A DNA stretch of 39,102 bases from a virus, in the IMG/VR virus record IMGVR_UViG_3300028025_003168, positions 1 through 39,102 of that record. One strand, given 5' to 3'. The position numbers were made by a program, and so were the translations under genes. Numbering within the stretch: the first letter of the stretch is position 1; every line of letters starts with the position of its first letter. The notes beneath the pieces are model-generated. The model did not search any database. It had not been told where the DNA came from and saw nothing but the letters and a program-made list of their open reading frames with translations. Below are positions 26,701 to 35,144 of the stretch, piece after piece.

Positions 26701-26771
26701 TGTTCCCAGGGAGCAATTGGTCATCTTATAATGGATACAACCAGACAGTCTCTACATACAAACCGCTATAA
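23769..26771 (+). CDS. large minor tail protein with LamG-like domains
   Basis: 1000 aa. Residues about 110-265 look like a concanavalin/LamG domain (NITVEFWTKIF, GPINSTDGLYVNDGFLTLKI, VSMTINGAQVMLLDF, ISIYPYNLSVKQAKLHF). A second related region lies at about 755-910. Between are beta-rich parts with TDQANFLVEDFKIGSRRADAF-type segments. Probably a baseplate or tail-tip protein that contacts the host surface. Ribosome site AGGAG. Confidence 0.75.
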   Translation: MATNIYANKVYKENPCGLWVLDEDLSVGLIDLPDTINLSTDVATTLRGVPADSYGLESDYGYYIHLSGIPPTRDLCFNDGLPIVYGSVNSTSIYSGEGYIANYSEIPSLIIPGKGFMHDFGKNKNITVEFWTKIFCNDNVIEKKIFGPINSTDGLYVNDGFLTLKIANAVRSHYVGEWGRPMLIGISYNSEKVSMTINGAQVMLLDFDIARATFNTDAEDDWLGFYADADIPVISVDCISIYPYNLSVKQAKLHFIYGQAIEEPESKNTEINDLPIIIDYEMSKNAGNHNYPDHSSWSDGYLTNLSINNKQLCSPNFEIPRVSFNNKDANEADWLYANKLNNIINEDLNPSQTDLFFRLKPRDYDEYASGGPEYLSTYWTDQANFLVEDFKIGSRRADAFYLTGMADRFIASTTETIVDIVDDLDNRFSIQIVYPASGPNATIQYVYNGTVFDGTPEPNISFTVTASTMFSVGLNIRQFTDFVDNQDVEEFFADPESLTVYFGGSYNYSSTFSGRVYSFGLLSSTDIQNIEGVISDASIFSNGTLNSGVLGSSIESLITFVGGFTIKPTVTFDVFDIDASSVGYWSDIVPLKILSKEVDEDYVIDYIQLNIDYPDFETTTDAAVRSYITFLNIDETETMPTDLIDVSVPANGIIDATNWATRRYEFVNGNIVKVPQAGSVDSELSMKIELEIVNVDISRNPLKIRRVEISSRAFDTAEIIGTRSGKDVSVNGANSFARLYKRSSPYLYLSKNSGIKLVNSANTYDGTSHIMIPINDFFAENYFITAIQFAFRSGFELEQDEVYQVAKFSMPNGDVYDMTLTGDNNGLPIATIDLDAVPSTVTTILINGQDTDVVKPYEWNMITIAFDYPLNFGNLNSSATYGIKLTGNFSYDNVSFYQIPDQKLSQVVIYDTWSEYDTERNWNNLDGDNNALTTATWEEVAVDAVIPGGNVSFDAEAVYLSYIGGLRLSNDPITNIIVFPGSNWSSYNGYNQTVSTYKPL

Positions 26772-26776
26772 TATGG

Positions 26777-26782
26777 TATACT
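26777..26782 (+). promoter_or_regulatory. extended -10 promoter TGGTATACT
   Basis: 7 nt before the ATG at 26790; near-leaderless. Confidence 0.5.
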
Positions 26783-26789
26783 TGTGGTT

Positions 26790-27173
26790 ATGAAAGATGA
26801 AGAAGCAGATCCAATTGAGCAAGCCCTTGGTAAGGCAAAAGTACAGGTTATTGAAGAAGAGTTTTCAGATTTTGGCACATACATCTGGGTAAAGGCAAAT
26901 GGTAAGGCTTTTACAGATGGAGACGGTAACGTTTTGTCAATTGAGTCAATGAAGAACGACCACGAGCGAGTAAAGAAGTTGCAGGATGCTGCTGCATATT
27001 ACGGAGAGGCAGACGGAAAGCCAGTGTTCTATCCTGGTACTCGTCAGATTTCAGATGAAACACACTCTGAACAAGTAGACAGAATGAAGCAAGGTCTTAT
27101 CCCAAACATGAATGATCTTGGTGCAGTTATTGCTGCTAAAAAGACATTAGAGCTTTATGGAGATGAGGGCTAA
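26790..27173 (+). CDS. 127-aa protein preceding the portal
   Basis: MKDEEADPIEQALGKAKVQV..., then FSDFGTYIWVKANGKAF and GVIAAKK-type helical end (AVIAAKKTLELYGDEG). The start at 26790 is preferred to GTG at 26784. Overlaps the portal start (TAATG). Head-assembly role inferred from position only; I see no terminase signature. Confidence 0.65.
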   Translation: MKDEEADPIEQALGKAKVQVIEEEFSDFGTYIWVKANGKAFTDGDGNVLSIESMKNDHERVKKLQDAAAYYGEADGKPVFYPGTRQISDETHSEQVDRMKQGLIPNMNDLGAVIAAKKTLELYGDEG

Positions 27174-28762
27174 TGTCAGATATCATTAGAGTAAAAACTG
27201 ACAGGATTCAGGAGTCAGAAAATGAATTTAAAGGTCTTGACCCATTCTCTAAAAACTGGCAAGACATTAAGCTATACAAGGGTTTAGACAATAACTTTAA
27301 GCGTCGTGCTACAAGGATGTCAAAGGTTGACACAACAGAAGCTTACCTAGATAGTGCAATGGCTGTAGCTGCTGGTAAGAATGGGGCAAAGTCAAAAGAG
27401 ATTAACCCTGGAACAGTTTATGTTAATGGCTACAGTCTTTTTGATGTAATTACACCGCCATGGAACTTATACGAACTTGCAAATTACTACGACACATCTT
27501 TCGCTAATCACGCAGCTATTGATGCCAAGGTAGAAAACATTGTAGGTCTTGGTTATGACTTCCACGTTTCAGATCGTACCATGCTCAAGCTAGAGCAGGT
27601 AATGAATGAGACACAAAGAGATAACGCACGTAAGCGTATTGAACGTGCAAAGATTGAGCTACGTGATTGGATGGAGTCACTCAACGATGATGACTCATTT
27701 ACCCACACACTTATGAAGGCTTACACAGATTATGAAGCGACAGGAAATGGCTACTTAGAAATTGGTAGAACTGTAACTGGAGAGATTGGGTATGTGGGAC
27801 ACATTCCTGCAACAACAATGCGTGTACGTCGTCTAAAGGATGGTTACGTCCAGATCATTGGGAACAAGGTAGTTTACTTTAGAAATTTTGGGGCAAAGAA
27901 TCCAAATCCAATTACTGAAGATCCTCGTCCAAACGAAATCATTCACCTAAAACAGTACTCACCATTAAACACATACTATGGTATTCCAGATATTATGTCT
28001 GCAATTAGTGCTCTACATGGAGACCAGTTGTCTTCACAGTACAACATTGACTACTTTGCTAATAAGGCTGTGCCACGTTATGTGATTACAACAAAGGGAG
28101 TACAGCTCTCTGACGAGTCAGAAGACAAGATGTTTAAGTTCTTGCAGACAAACCTAAAGGGGCAGTCTCACAGAACACTCTACATTCCTTTACCAGGAGA
28201 CACAGAGTACAACAAGGTTGAGTTTAAGATGGAGCCAATTGAGACAGGTGCTCAAGAGGCATCGTTCCGTGAGTACAGCAGACAGAACAGAGACCAGATC
28301 CTTATTGCTCACCAAGTACCACTTTCAAAACTTGGCGGTAGCGATGCATCAAACATTGCAGCTGCACTAGCACAAGATCGTACATTCAAGGAACAGGTAG
28401 CTAGACCACAGCAACGCAACATTGAAAAACAGATTAACAAAATCATTCGTGAGAAGACAGACGTTCTTGAGCTTAAGTTTAATGAGCTTACACTTACAGA
28501 TGAAATTGCACAGTCACAGATCATTGAACGCTATGTGAAGACACAGGTATTAACACCTAACGAAGCTCGTCAACAGCTTGGGCTTCCACAGCGTGAGGAT
28601 GGAGATCAGCCATTCCAAATGAGTTCAAGGCAGGCGACAGATATGAGAGCTAACACTGCACAAAATAGGCAGCGTGACGCAGATCGTACAAACAACAACT
28701 CCGATAGCCCATCTACCGTTGCTGGTAGAAATGCTCAAGGAGAAGGTCAATCTTCTGAATAA
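27173..28762 (+). CDS. portal protein
   Basis: 529 aa. Portal-type features: INPGTVYVNGYSLFDVITPP and YELANYYDTSFANHAAIDAK near the start, YEATGNGYLEIGR-like region, HLKQYSPLNTYYGIPDIMSA, then FREYSRQNRDQILIAHQVPL and helical end (QIIERYVKTQVLTPNEARQQ). Forms the dodecameric ring at the capsid vertex. Disordered Gln/Asn/Ser tail. Length is normal for the SPP1/PBSX-type portals. Confidence 0.95.
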   Translation: MSDIIRVKTDRIQESENEFKGLDPFSKNWQDIKLYKGLDNNFKRRATRMSKVDTTEAYLDSAMAVAAGKNGAKSKEINPGTVYVNGYSLFDVITPPWNLYELANYYDTSFANHAAIDAKVENIVGLGYDFHVSDRTMLKLEQVMNETQRDNARKRIERAKIELRDWMESLNDDDSFTHTLMKAYTDYEATGNGYLEIGRTVTGEIGYVGHIPATTMRVRRLKDGYVQIIGNKVVYFRNFGAKNPNPITEDPRPNEIIHLKQYSPLNTYYGIPDIMSAISALHGDQLSSQYNIDYFANKAVPRYVITTKGVQLSDESEDKMFKFLQTNLKGQSHRTLYIPLPGDTEYNKVEFKMEPIETGAQEASFREYSRQNRDQILIAHQVPLSKLGGSDASNIAAALAQDRTFKEQVARPQQRNIEKQINKIIREKTDVLELKFNELTLTDEIAQSQIIERYVKTQVLTPNEARQQLGLPQREDGDQPFQMSSRQATDMRANTAQNRQRDADRTNNNSDSPSTVAGRNAQGEGQSSE

Positions 28763-28816
28763 TATGTTATAATGGGAAGATCGTTATAATATTGTAATAT
28801 TTATCAAAACGCAGTA

Positions 28817-28822
28817 TATAAT
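28817..28822 (+). promoter_or_regulatory. TATAAT promoter before the protease gene
   Basis: 9 nt before the ATG at 28832; two further TATAAT sequences lie within 60 bp upstream. Confidence 0.45.
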
Positions 28823-28831
28823 TGTATTAGT

Positions 28832-30082
28832 ATGACTATTCAAAAAGCCCATTGGAATACTGAAGGCGATAACGTTCGCCTCTCAATGCCGTTCTCAAAA
28901 GTAGACAAAGAGAGACGTATCGTCTCTGGTTTTGCTACATTAGACAATGTTGACAAGCAGTCAGACATCGTTACATCAGAGGCATCTTACAAGGCATTCT
29001 CAAAGTTCCGTGGCAACATCCGTGAGATGCACCAGCCACTAGCAGTTGGTAAGATGATCTCATTCAAGGAAGATAAATACTTCGACCCAGAAACAAAGAA
29101 ATTTTACAATGGCGTTTACGTTTCTGCATATGTTTCAAAGGGTGCTCAGGATACTTGGGAAAAGGTTTTAGATGGAACACTTTCTGGTTTTTCCATTGGC
29201 GGTAAGATGAACAAGTGGGACGATGGCTATGACGAGACCATGGATTCCAAGATCCGTATTATTAAGGATTATGACTTGGTTGAGCTTTCTCTTGTTGATA
29301 CCCCTGCAAACCAGCTAGCAAACATTCTTTCAGTCGAAAAGGTTGGTGGAGTTGATGTCTTTAAAGGCGTTGGCATAGATGCTGAAATTGAAAATGTTTT
29401 CTGGGATGACGAAAACGGTATCGTAATGGTTTCTGAAAAAGAAGAAGAGCTAAGCCCAACTACTGGTTTACCAATGAAGAACATTGGCTTTGTAGAAAAG
29501 CTAGACTCTGAAAAGGTAGACATGATAAAGTTCTTAGTTGATAGTGCTAAAGGCATTGATACAATTAAGATAACAAAGGAGGTAAGTCCTATGACTGACG
29601 AAACAACAACAGTCACAGAAGCAACAGAAGAAGTCGTTGCTGATGTAGAGGTCGCTCCAGAGGTTGAAACTATTGAAGAAACTGTAGAAGAGGATGCTGA
29701 AGAGGCTACTGAAGAAGTAGACGAAAAGGCAGACTCAGTTGAGGTTACAGAAGACTCACTAGCGAAGTCAGATGAGGTTCTTGTTGATGCAGTTGCTGAT
29801 ATCAAGGATAGCCTCACCTCAGCCTTTAGCGATCTTGCTGATACTGTAAAGTCTCTATATGAGCACGTATCAGAACTAACTAAATCACTCGATTCTGTGA
29901 AAGCAGAAGTTGCAGATGCAAAGGGTGACTTTAATGAATTTGGAAAGAGAGTAGATGCTGTTGAAGCAGATACAGCTTTCCGCAAATCTGGCGATCTAGG
30001 CGAGATCGTTCAGGATATTCAATCAGAACAGATTGAAAAATCCCTATGGGGCGGACGTTTCCTCAAAACTGCCGATCTATAA
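28832..30082 (+). CDS. capsid maturation protease fused to scaffold
   Basis: 416 aa. Residues about 1-170 resemble the XkdF/U35-type prohead serine protease: RIVSGFATLDNVDKQSDIV, REMHQPLAVGKMISF, GVYVSAYVSKGAQDTWEKVL, GFSIGG, LVELSLVDTPANQLANI. Residues about 255-416 are acidic and coiled (EEVVADVEVAPEVETIEETV; SALYEHVSELTKSLD-type heptads), typical of a scaffold. Cleaves scaffold and capsid during maturation. Confidence 0.9.
   Translation: MTIQKAHWNTEGDNVRLSMPFSKVDKERRIVSGFATLDNVDKQSDIVTSEASYKAFSKFRGNIREMHQPLAVGKMISFKEDKYFDPETKKFYNGVYVSAYVSKGAQDTWEKVLDGTLSGFSIGGKMNKWDDGYDETMDSKIRIIKDYDLVELSLVDTPANQLANILSVEKVGGVDVFKGVGIDAEIENVFWDDENGIVMVSEKEEELSPTTGLPMKNIGFVEKLDSEKVDMIKFLVDSAKGIDTIKITKEVSPMTDETTTVTEATEEVVADVEVAPEVETIEETVEEDAEEATEEVDEKADSVEVTEDSLAKSDEVLVDAVADIKDSLTSAFSDLADTVKSLYEHVSELTKSLDSVKAEVADAKGDFNEFGKRVDAVEADTAFRKSGDLGEIVQDIQSEQIEKSLWGGRFLKTADL
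29591..30082 (+). CDS. internal-start scaffold protein, in frame with the protease
   Basis: 163 aa from Met254 of the protease reading frame. A perfect ribosome site AAGGAGGT (29576-29583) lies 7 nt before ATG 29591, in frame (759 nt = 253 codons). The product is only the acidic coiled scaffold part, the same principle as lambda C/Nu3. Confidence 0.75.
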   Translation: MTDETTTVTEATEEVVADVEVAPEVETIEETVEEDAEEATEEVDEKADSVEVTEDSLAKSDEVLVDAVADIKDSLTSAFSDLADTVKSLYEHVSELTKSLDSVKAEVADAKGDFNEFGKRVDAVEADTAFRKSGDLGEIVQDIQSEQIEKSLWGGRFLKTADL

Positions 30083-30111
30083 ATACAAAAAATCACTTAG
30101 GAGGTGACAAT

Positions 30112-31206
30112 ATGTCGGAAGAAATTATTAAAAACTATCCAGGTGCTGGTGCTAACGAAACTAATGGTGAAGGTGCATTCGCGTCTGGTGGAATTGGTGG
30201 TGTAAGTAACCCTGGTGCAGATACACTTGGTAACATCCCAACAGCCAACTTTGGTGTTACAACTGGTTCTAACGCCGTTAACCCTTCGGGCGATGCAGGC
30301 AGTGGAATCCTACGTCCAGAGCAAGCACGTCGTTTTATCGACTACGTTTGGGATGGAACAGTTCTCGCTAAAGATGGTCGTAGAGTTACAATGAGAGCCA
30401 ACACAATGGAACTCGAAAAGATCAACGTGGGTGAGCGTGTCATTCGTGCCGCAAACCAGGCTGATGCCACATATACAAATGCAGGTGCTACATTCGCAAA
30501 GATTGAGCTTACAACAAAGAAGCTCCGTCTTGACTGGGAGGTTTCTGCAGAAGCACTCGAAGACAACATCGAGGGTGCTGCTCTAGAAGATCACCTAGTT
30601 CGTCTTATGACAAACGCATTTGCTAACGACCTTGAGGACCTTGCCATTAATGGTACAGGTACAGGAGGCAACAACTTCCTCAACATTATGGAAGGTTTTG
30701 TCCGCAAGGTTCGTTTTGGTGGAGACGCTCACGAGTACTCAGCAACAGTTACATCTGGTGCTTGGACTCCAGAGGTTCTTCAGGGTGTTATTTCAGCACT
30801 ACCACGTAAGTACCGTGCTCTAAAGAACGGACTCAAGTTCTACGCAAGCACAGACACATTTGCTGACATTGTTAAGCAAAATGGTACTGCAGCAAACAAC
30901 ATCTGGACAGAGCAATACCGTAATGCATACCTTGCAGGTACTGACCAGATTATGGGAGAGGCTCGTACGACTCGTGTACTAGGAATTCCAGTAATGGAAG
31001 TTCCTTACTACCCAGACAACTACATCGATCTCACCTTCCCATCAAACCGTATCTGGGGCTTCCAGCGTGATATCACGGTCAACCGTGAATACGTTGCGAA
31101 GAAAGACACAATCGAGTACACAGTATTCGTTCGTTTCGGAATCCAGTTCGAAGAGGAAGATGCAATCGCATGGGTTGACAGCGACAGCCAAGACTCATCC
31201 TCATAG
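30112..31206 (+). CDS. major capsid protein, HK97-fold type
   Basis: 364 aa. GILRPEQARRFIDYVWDGTV, ERVIRAANQADATYT, LTTKKLRLDWEVSAEALEDN, AFANDLEDLAINGTG, then LKFYASTDTFADIV, ILGIPVMEVPYYP-like region and KDTIEYTVFVRFGIQFEEED: typical of HK97-like capsid proteins. Glycine-rich N-terminal arm. The start at 30112 follows GGAGGTGACAAT. Codons are more C-ending than in neighbours, fitting high expression. Confidence 0.95.
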   Translation: MSEEIIKNYPGAGANETNGEGAFASGGIGGVSNPGADTLGNIPTANFGVTTGSNAVNPSGDAGSGILRPEQARRFIDYVWDGTVLAKDGRRVTMRANTMELEKINVGERVIRAANQADATYTNAGATFAKIELTTKKLRLDWEVSAEALEDNIEGAALEDHLVRLMTNAFANDLEDLAINGTGTGGNNFLNIMEGFVRKVRFGGDAHEYSATVTSGAWTPEVLQGVISALPRKYRALKNGLKFYASTDTFADIVKQNGTAANNIWTEQYRNAYLAGTDQIMGEARTTRVLGIPVMEVPYYPDNYIDLTFPSNRIWGFQRDITVNREYVAKKDTIEYTVFVRFGIQFEEEDAIAWVDSDSQDSSS

Positions 31207-31221
31207 CATAAGCTATACATT

Positions 31222-31258
31222 AGAGGGGGCAGGGGTTTCGACTCCTGCCCTCTTTATT
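31222..31258 (+). terminator. terminator after the capsid gene
   Basis: AGAGGGGGCAGG pairs with CCTGCCCTCT (small bulge) and is followed by TTTATTT. Confidence 0.8.
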
Positions 31259-31265
31259 TATCTGA

Positions 31266-31271
31266 TATAAT
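31266..31271 (+). promoter_or_regulatory. extended -10 promoter TGATATAAT
   Basis: Restarts transcription after the capsid terminator; leader with CAGGAGG. Confidence 0.55.
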
Positions 31272-31291
31272 TATCTTCAGGAGGTTTTCTT

Positions 31292-31726
31292 ATGTCAACA
31301 GAAACAGATAACATTGCCATGCTTTCAGATGGCGAAGCTTTAATTTCATTAGAGCAAGCAGAATCATTTTCAACCGTAAAAGATAAAATCAAGGGTATGC
31401 CAGAAACAGACGAAGGCAATGTAATTGGATCATCAAGAACAACAGCTTCGGGTGGCAAAAAGAAAGCAGCAATTGGACCAGTAACTAATGGAGCTATTGG
31501 TACAACGAAAATAGATGTTAATAAAAAGACAAACCAAGAATCAAAGCCTGGAATTGAGGCAGATATGGTTGCAGTCTTTTCAACAAAAAATGTATTGTGG
31601 CAGGGTGTTGGATCAATTTCCAAAGGCTACAATATCTTTAGCAAGTCGGAAGCCGACCAATGGCTTACTCGTGGACATGTTAGACTTGCTACGCCACAAG
31701 AAGTGGCTCAGGAGTATGGATTATAA
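31292..31726 (+). CDS. 144-aa head-associated protein
   Basis: Acidic N terminus, a Lys/Gly/Thr-rich low-complexity middle (TASGGKKKAAIGPVTNG), and a compact C-terminal part (VLWQGVGSISKGYNIFSKSE; WLTRGHVRLATPQEVAQEYG). Looks like a decoration or head-completion protein; not identified. The stop overlaps the next start (TAATG). Confidence 0.7.
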   Translation: MSTETDNIAMLSDGEALISLEQAESFSTVKDKIKGMPETDEGNVIGSSRTTASGGKKKAAIGPVTNGAIGTTKIDVNKKTNQESKPGIEADMVAVFSTKNVLWQGVGSISKGYNIFSKSEADQWLTRGHVRLATPQEVAQEYGL

Positions 31727-32637
31727 TGCAAGTTTTAAGGCTGTCATCATATCAAGACATAGAGATTGAGTTTACAATTCCAGCAGGGTACGCTACAAAT
31801 GAAACATTTACAGCTACTATTACGGATATGACAGACCTTTCTACTACAACACAGACTGTTACAGATAATACAGCATATGTGTGGACAATAGAACTTCCTG
31901 GTAAGTACGACACTGACTACCGCATAGTTATTACGGATGCTTCTGGAGACATCATTCACGACGATACATATGAAGTACGTAGACCATATGTAGACCCAAA
32001 TACACTAGGTACAACAGCATCGGATATTGAGACTGCGACATCAAACGAGGAGCTTGCAAGGGCAATCATTGATTCGGCAATACCTCAAGGATTTTACTAC
32101 AAAAAGGTAGTACTAGAAACTACAGGTTTGGGGGCAGACTACCTACCACTATGGATAGATGCAAAAAAGATTTTAAGTGTCTACGAGAACAATGTTCTTG
32201 TTTATGACTCTTCAAGCCCCTCTAGCTATGTAACTAATTTTGAAATTACAAAAGATAAGACTGCTATAACACAGACATATTCTGGTGAAGTAAACAGAAG
32301 AGAGTCAGCAGATCTTGTTCTTCCAGCTGGAGGTACTGATTATTTAGACCTAAACTATGTTGCTTTTGGCGTATTCCCAAAGACATATGACTACAAGATA
32401 TACGTAGAGGCAGGATATACAAGTGTTCCATCAGACATTGTGAAGGCAACAAACCTATTGATCACAGACATATCATGTGGAAAGCTTGACTACTATAAGC
32501 GTTACGTTTCTGATTATAAGACAGATCAGTATAATCTAAAGTTTGACTCACGAGTATTTGAGGGGACAGGGAACATTATTGTAGACAAGATACTGTCTAA
32601 GTATCGTAAGTCTATTACAAGATTAGGGGTGCTGTAA
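31726..32637 (+). CDS. head-tail connector region protein with Ig-like start
   Basis: 303 aa. Residues about 1-85 form a beta-sandwich-like module (IEIEFTIPAGYATNETFTAT, YRIVITDASGDIIHDDTYEV); the rest is mixed and ends with a helical ILSKYRKSITRLGVL. Position between capsid and tail tube suggests an adaptor. Function inferred. Confidence 0.7.
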   Translation: MQVLRLSSYQDIEIEFTIPAGYATNETFTATITDMTDLSTTTQTVTDNTAYVWTIELPGKYDTDYRIVITDASGDIIHDDTYEVRRPYVDPNTLGTTASDIETATSNEELARAIIDSAIPQGFYYKKVVLETTGLGADYLPLWIDAKKILSVYENNVLVYDSSSPSSYVTNFEITKDKTAITQTYSGEVNRRESADLVLPAGGTDYLDLNYVAFGVFPKTYDYKIYVEAGYTSVPSDIVKATNLLITDISCGKLDYYKRYVSDYKTDQYNLKFDSRVFEGTGNIIVDKILSKYRKSITRLGVL

Positions 32638-32639
32638 AA

Positions 32640-33092
32640 ATGCTTTGCGACACATGCCCTGATTTTTTATTCCCTCTGAAGGCTGACGTTTATTATGCCG
32701 TTAGTGATACTACCGCTTACGGAACAATCGCAAAAACCTGGGTACTTGATAAGACAGTAGTATGCAGTGTAGAGCCAGCATCAAAGCTAAATAAAGAAGA
32801 CATGAAGGCTGTAAGGTCTGTATACGAACACACAGAGCTTTTATCTGGAAGAGTAAAGACAGACATTAGAAAGTCTGTACGTGAAATAGATAATGCTTTC
32901 TCAAACGTAATTGTTACAAACATTAGAGATGTTAATGATACTCCTATCTACGTCGAGACTTCTGGACCACGAGCTAACAAGTCAACAATCTATGAGATTG
33001 CAGCACAGACACCTTTCCTGAGTCCATTTGGAGACATTGAGCACTTTTCGATTGTATTCAGAAGATCTGAAAATCAGGGGGTAGATGTATAA
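32640..33092 (+). CDS. head-closure-like protein
   Basis: 150 aa. MLCDTCPDFLFPLKADVYYA, then a beta-rich core (TVVCSVEPASK; VVSDTP-type strands), ending SIVFRRSENQGVDV. Size and position fit a stopper/head-completion protein; family not proven. Overlaps the next ATG. Confidence 0.65.
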   Translation: MLCDTCPDFLFPLKADVYYAVSDTTAYGTIAKTWVLDKTVVCSVEPASKLNKEDMKAVRSVYEHTELLSGRVKTDIRKSVREIDNAFSNVIVTNIRDVNDTPIYVETSGPRANKSTIYEIAAQTPFLSPFGDIEHFSIVFRRSENQGVDV

Positions 33093-33769
33093 TGATAGGT
33101 ATCCAGTTTAATGATAAGCAGTTCTTAAAGGACATTAATAACATCGTAAACTACACAATAGGTTTCGCAGATGGTGTAAAAAAGGGTAGAGACGTATTCC
33201 TAAATGCCCTAGGTGCAAAAGCCGTAGAAAGTGCAAAAGAATTCATAGACTCCTATGCAAGAGTAAATCCAGAAATGTTACACCATGTTTATGAGTGGCA
33301 AAGAACAGGTAGCCCAGACGCAAGACTCTTTGATATTTCATATCGACCATATGGAAACAGAGTCTTTATTTTTAACGAGTTTTCTCAATCACAGAGTATC
33401 AAACAGGGATCAAATGCTCCATTTACAAATAAGGCGTGGGTAATGGAAGATGGTCTAGCACTAACTATTAAGACAAAGAACGGAGAGAACCTAGTATTTG
33501 ATGTAGACGGAGAGACAGTGTTTACACGAAACCCAGTAACGGTTCAGAACCCAGGTGGAGAAATGGTAGCTGGAGGATTCGAAAGAGCCTTTGATCTATT
33601 CTTTAATAAATATTTTTCACAATCATTCCTAAAGGCAAGTGGAATACTTGACTATCTAAATAAACCAATAGCGTACAAGACTAAGCTTAGGGCTGGGAAA
33701 ACTGGTGGTAGACAAGTGGGTATTTCTACTGGTTATAAATGGGTTGTGGGAGCAGGAGGAAACTTTTAA
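33092..33769 (+). CDS. HK97-gp10-like neck protein
   Basis: 225 aa. Helical start with AKAVESAKEFIDSYARVNPE, then YEWQRTGSPDARLFDISYRP, typical of the neck proteins that join head and tail. C-terminal end Lys/Gly-rich and overlapping the next start. Confidence 0.65.
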   Translation: MIGIQFNDKQFLKDINNIVNYTIGFADGVKKGRDVFLNALGAKAVESAKEFIDSYARVNPEMLHHVYEWQRTGSPDARLFDISYRPYGNRVFIFNEFSQSQSIKQGSNAPFTNKAWVMEDGLALTIKTKNGENLVFDVDGETVFTRNPVTVQNPGGEMVAGGFERAFDLFFNKYFSQSFLKASGILDYLNKPIAYKTKLRAGKTGGRQVGISTGYKWVVGAGGNF

Positions 33770-34341
33770 TGGCTATTTACTATCCACCAGTATTTATAAA
33801 TAAATACATACAAGAAAAACTTGCACTAAAAGGTTATGGGGCTATACCGATTTTCCCAACATATCCAAATGACTTTAGCGTTGCTACAGATTTTGTTTTA
33901 GACGTATCTGTAAATAATTCTGTACAAAGATACTCGTTTGGTGGTCAGGTTGGCGTATACGACAGAATGATGAAGAAGCGTCGTATGGCGTTCCCACACA
34001 TTAAGTGTGAACAAGCACTATACTACTTCTATGCAATTCAGGAGTCTGCGGTAATCAACATCCTTGAAATATCACAGGTAATTCAGGATCTTTTCGACGG
34101 TAGCGATGAGTCTGCACAAGAACTTAATAGCTGGATTAGAGATAAAGCTAGTGGTACAGTTACCATAGATGGTAAAGAATACAAAAAGGTCACATTTGAT
34201 AACAAAGACTTCCTAATTCCATTCTTCCACTATACAAATGTATACCAGCTTGAAGAAACAAGAGATGCGATTACTACTAATAGTGTTAGAACTTATGCAG
34301 GAGTAAAACTGATTCTAGATTACGACTGGCATAAGTCTTAA
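33769..34341 (+). CDS. tail completion/terminator-like protein
   Basis: 190 aa. MAIYYPPVFINKYIQEKLAL, PIFPTYPNDFSV, FGGQVGVYDRMMKKRRMAFP. Mixed alpha/beta with HIKCEQALYYFYAIQESAVI. Position just before the tail tube suits a tail terminator. The start at 33769 follows GGAGGAAAC. Confidence 0.65.
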   Translation: MAIYYPPVFINKYIQEKLALKGYGAIPIFPTYPNDFSVATDFVLDVSVNNSVQRYSFGGQVGVYDRMMKKRRMAFPHIKCEQALYYFYAIQESAVINILEISQVIQDLFDGSDESAQELNSWIRDKASGTVTIDGKEYKKVTFDNKDFLIPFFHYTNVYQLEETRDAITTNSVRTYAGVKLILDYDWHKS

Positions 34342-34359
34342 AATAGACAAAACTGATGC

Positions 34360-34365
34360 TATAAT
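34360..34365 (+). promoter_or_regulatory. extended -10 promoter TGCTATAAT
   Basis: About 50 nt before the tail tube gene; leader with AGAGGTGA. Confidence 0.5.
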
Positions 34366-34413
34366 TAATTGAGGAAACAGCCCCTTATTCTATAAGAAAA
34401 AGAGGTGAATAAT

Positions 34414-35076
34414 ATGGCATATACTCGTGGTACAAGTGCAAACATCATTATTGGTGCTGCCGCACTTTTCACATTCGAAGATGGCGAACTAACTGACGCT
34501 GATCTTCCGAGCCTTAACACAGGCACAAACGAAACAAAGTCACTCAAGGAAATCCTTTCCGACGATGTTGACTTCCGTAACGTTGGTTACACAATGAACG
34601 GTCTTGAACTCGTTTTCCAGCCAGATTTTGGTGAGGTACAGGTTGACCAGATTCTTGACGTTGCTAAGCTCTACAAGCAGGGTATGCAGGTTAACATGAA
34701 CACTGCATTCGCTGAGGCTACTCTAGAGAACCTTCTCTTTGCTATTGCTGGTGAAGATGCAGACCTTACTCCAGCAAATGGAACAGGTAGTGCATGGGCA
34801 CGACAGAAGACTCTAAACCTTGCTTCAGGTACACTCGGTGAGTGTCCAGTTGAGCGTGGTCTTGTTGCTGTTGGTCCAGGTACAGGTGACTGTGCTCCAA
34901 CAGAGCAGATTGAGCGTATCTACGTTGCATACCGTGCTCTCTCAATTGAGAGTGTTACAGTATCAGCTAAGCGTGAAGAGGCTACAATGTTTGAGGTTTC
35001 ATTCCGACTCCTTCCAAACGACTCTGGTTCATACGGTAAGATTGTTGACCGTGTAATCGAGAACACAGCTTCCTAA
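34414..35076 (+). CDS. major tail tube protein
   Basis: 220 aa. MAYTRGTSANIIIGAAALFT, then VDFRNVGYTMNGLELVFQPD, VDQILDVAKLYKQGMQVNMN, ALSIESVTVSAKREEATMFE, VSFRLLPNDSGSYGKIVDRV: typical of tube proteins (beta-barrel with a long loop). Followed by a strong terminator and then the chaperones, as usual. Codon use is again of the high-expression type. Confidence 0.9.
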   Translation: MAYTRGTSANIIIGAAALFTFEDGELTDADLPSLNTGTNETKSLKEILSDDVDFRNVGYTMNGLELVFQPDFGEVQVDQILDVAKLYKQGMQVNMNTAFAEATLENLLFAIAGEDADLTPANGTGSAWARQKTLNLASGTLGECPVERGLVAVGPGTGDCAPTEQIERIYVAYRALSIESVTVSAKREEATMFEVSFRLLPNDSGSYGKIVDRVIENTAS

Positions 35077-35099
35077 TCTAAGCTATAACTTAATATAAG

Positions 35100-35130
35100 G
35101 ACTGCTCAGCTTCGGCTGGGCAGTCTTTTT
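35100..35130 (+). terminator. strong intrinsic terminator after the tail tube
   Basis: GACTGCTCAGC, TTCG tetraloop, GCTGGGCAGTC, then TTTTT. Confidence 0.95.
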
Positions 35131-35132
35131 GT

Positions 35133-35138
35133 TATACT
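35133..35138 (+). promoter_or_regulatory. TATACT promoter, leaderless
   Basis: TATACT, 6 nt (ATATGT), ATG at 35145. Confidence 0.65.
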
Positions 35139-35144
35139 ATATGT

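Noticed and set aside
29269-29985. - strand frame of 238 codons, serine and threonine-rich
   Set aside because: Antisense of the acidic Glu/Val-rich scaffold part; no start signal.
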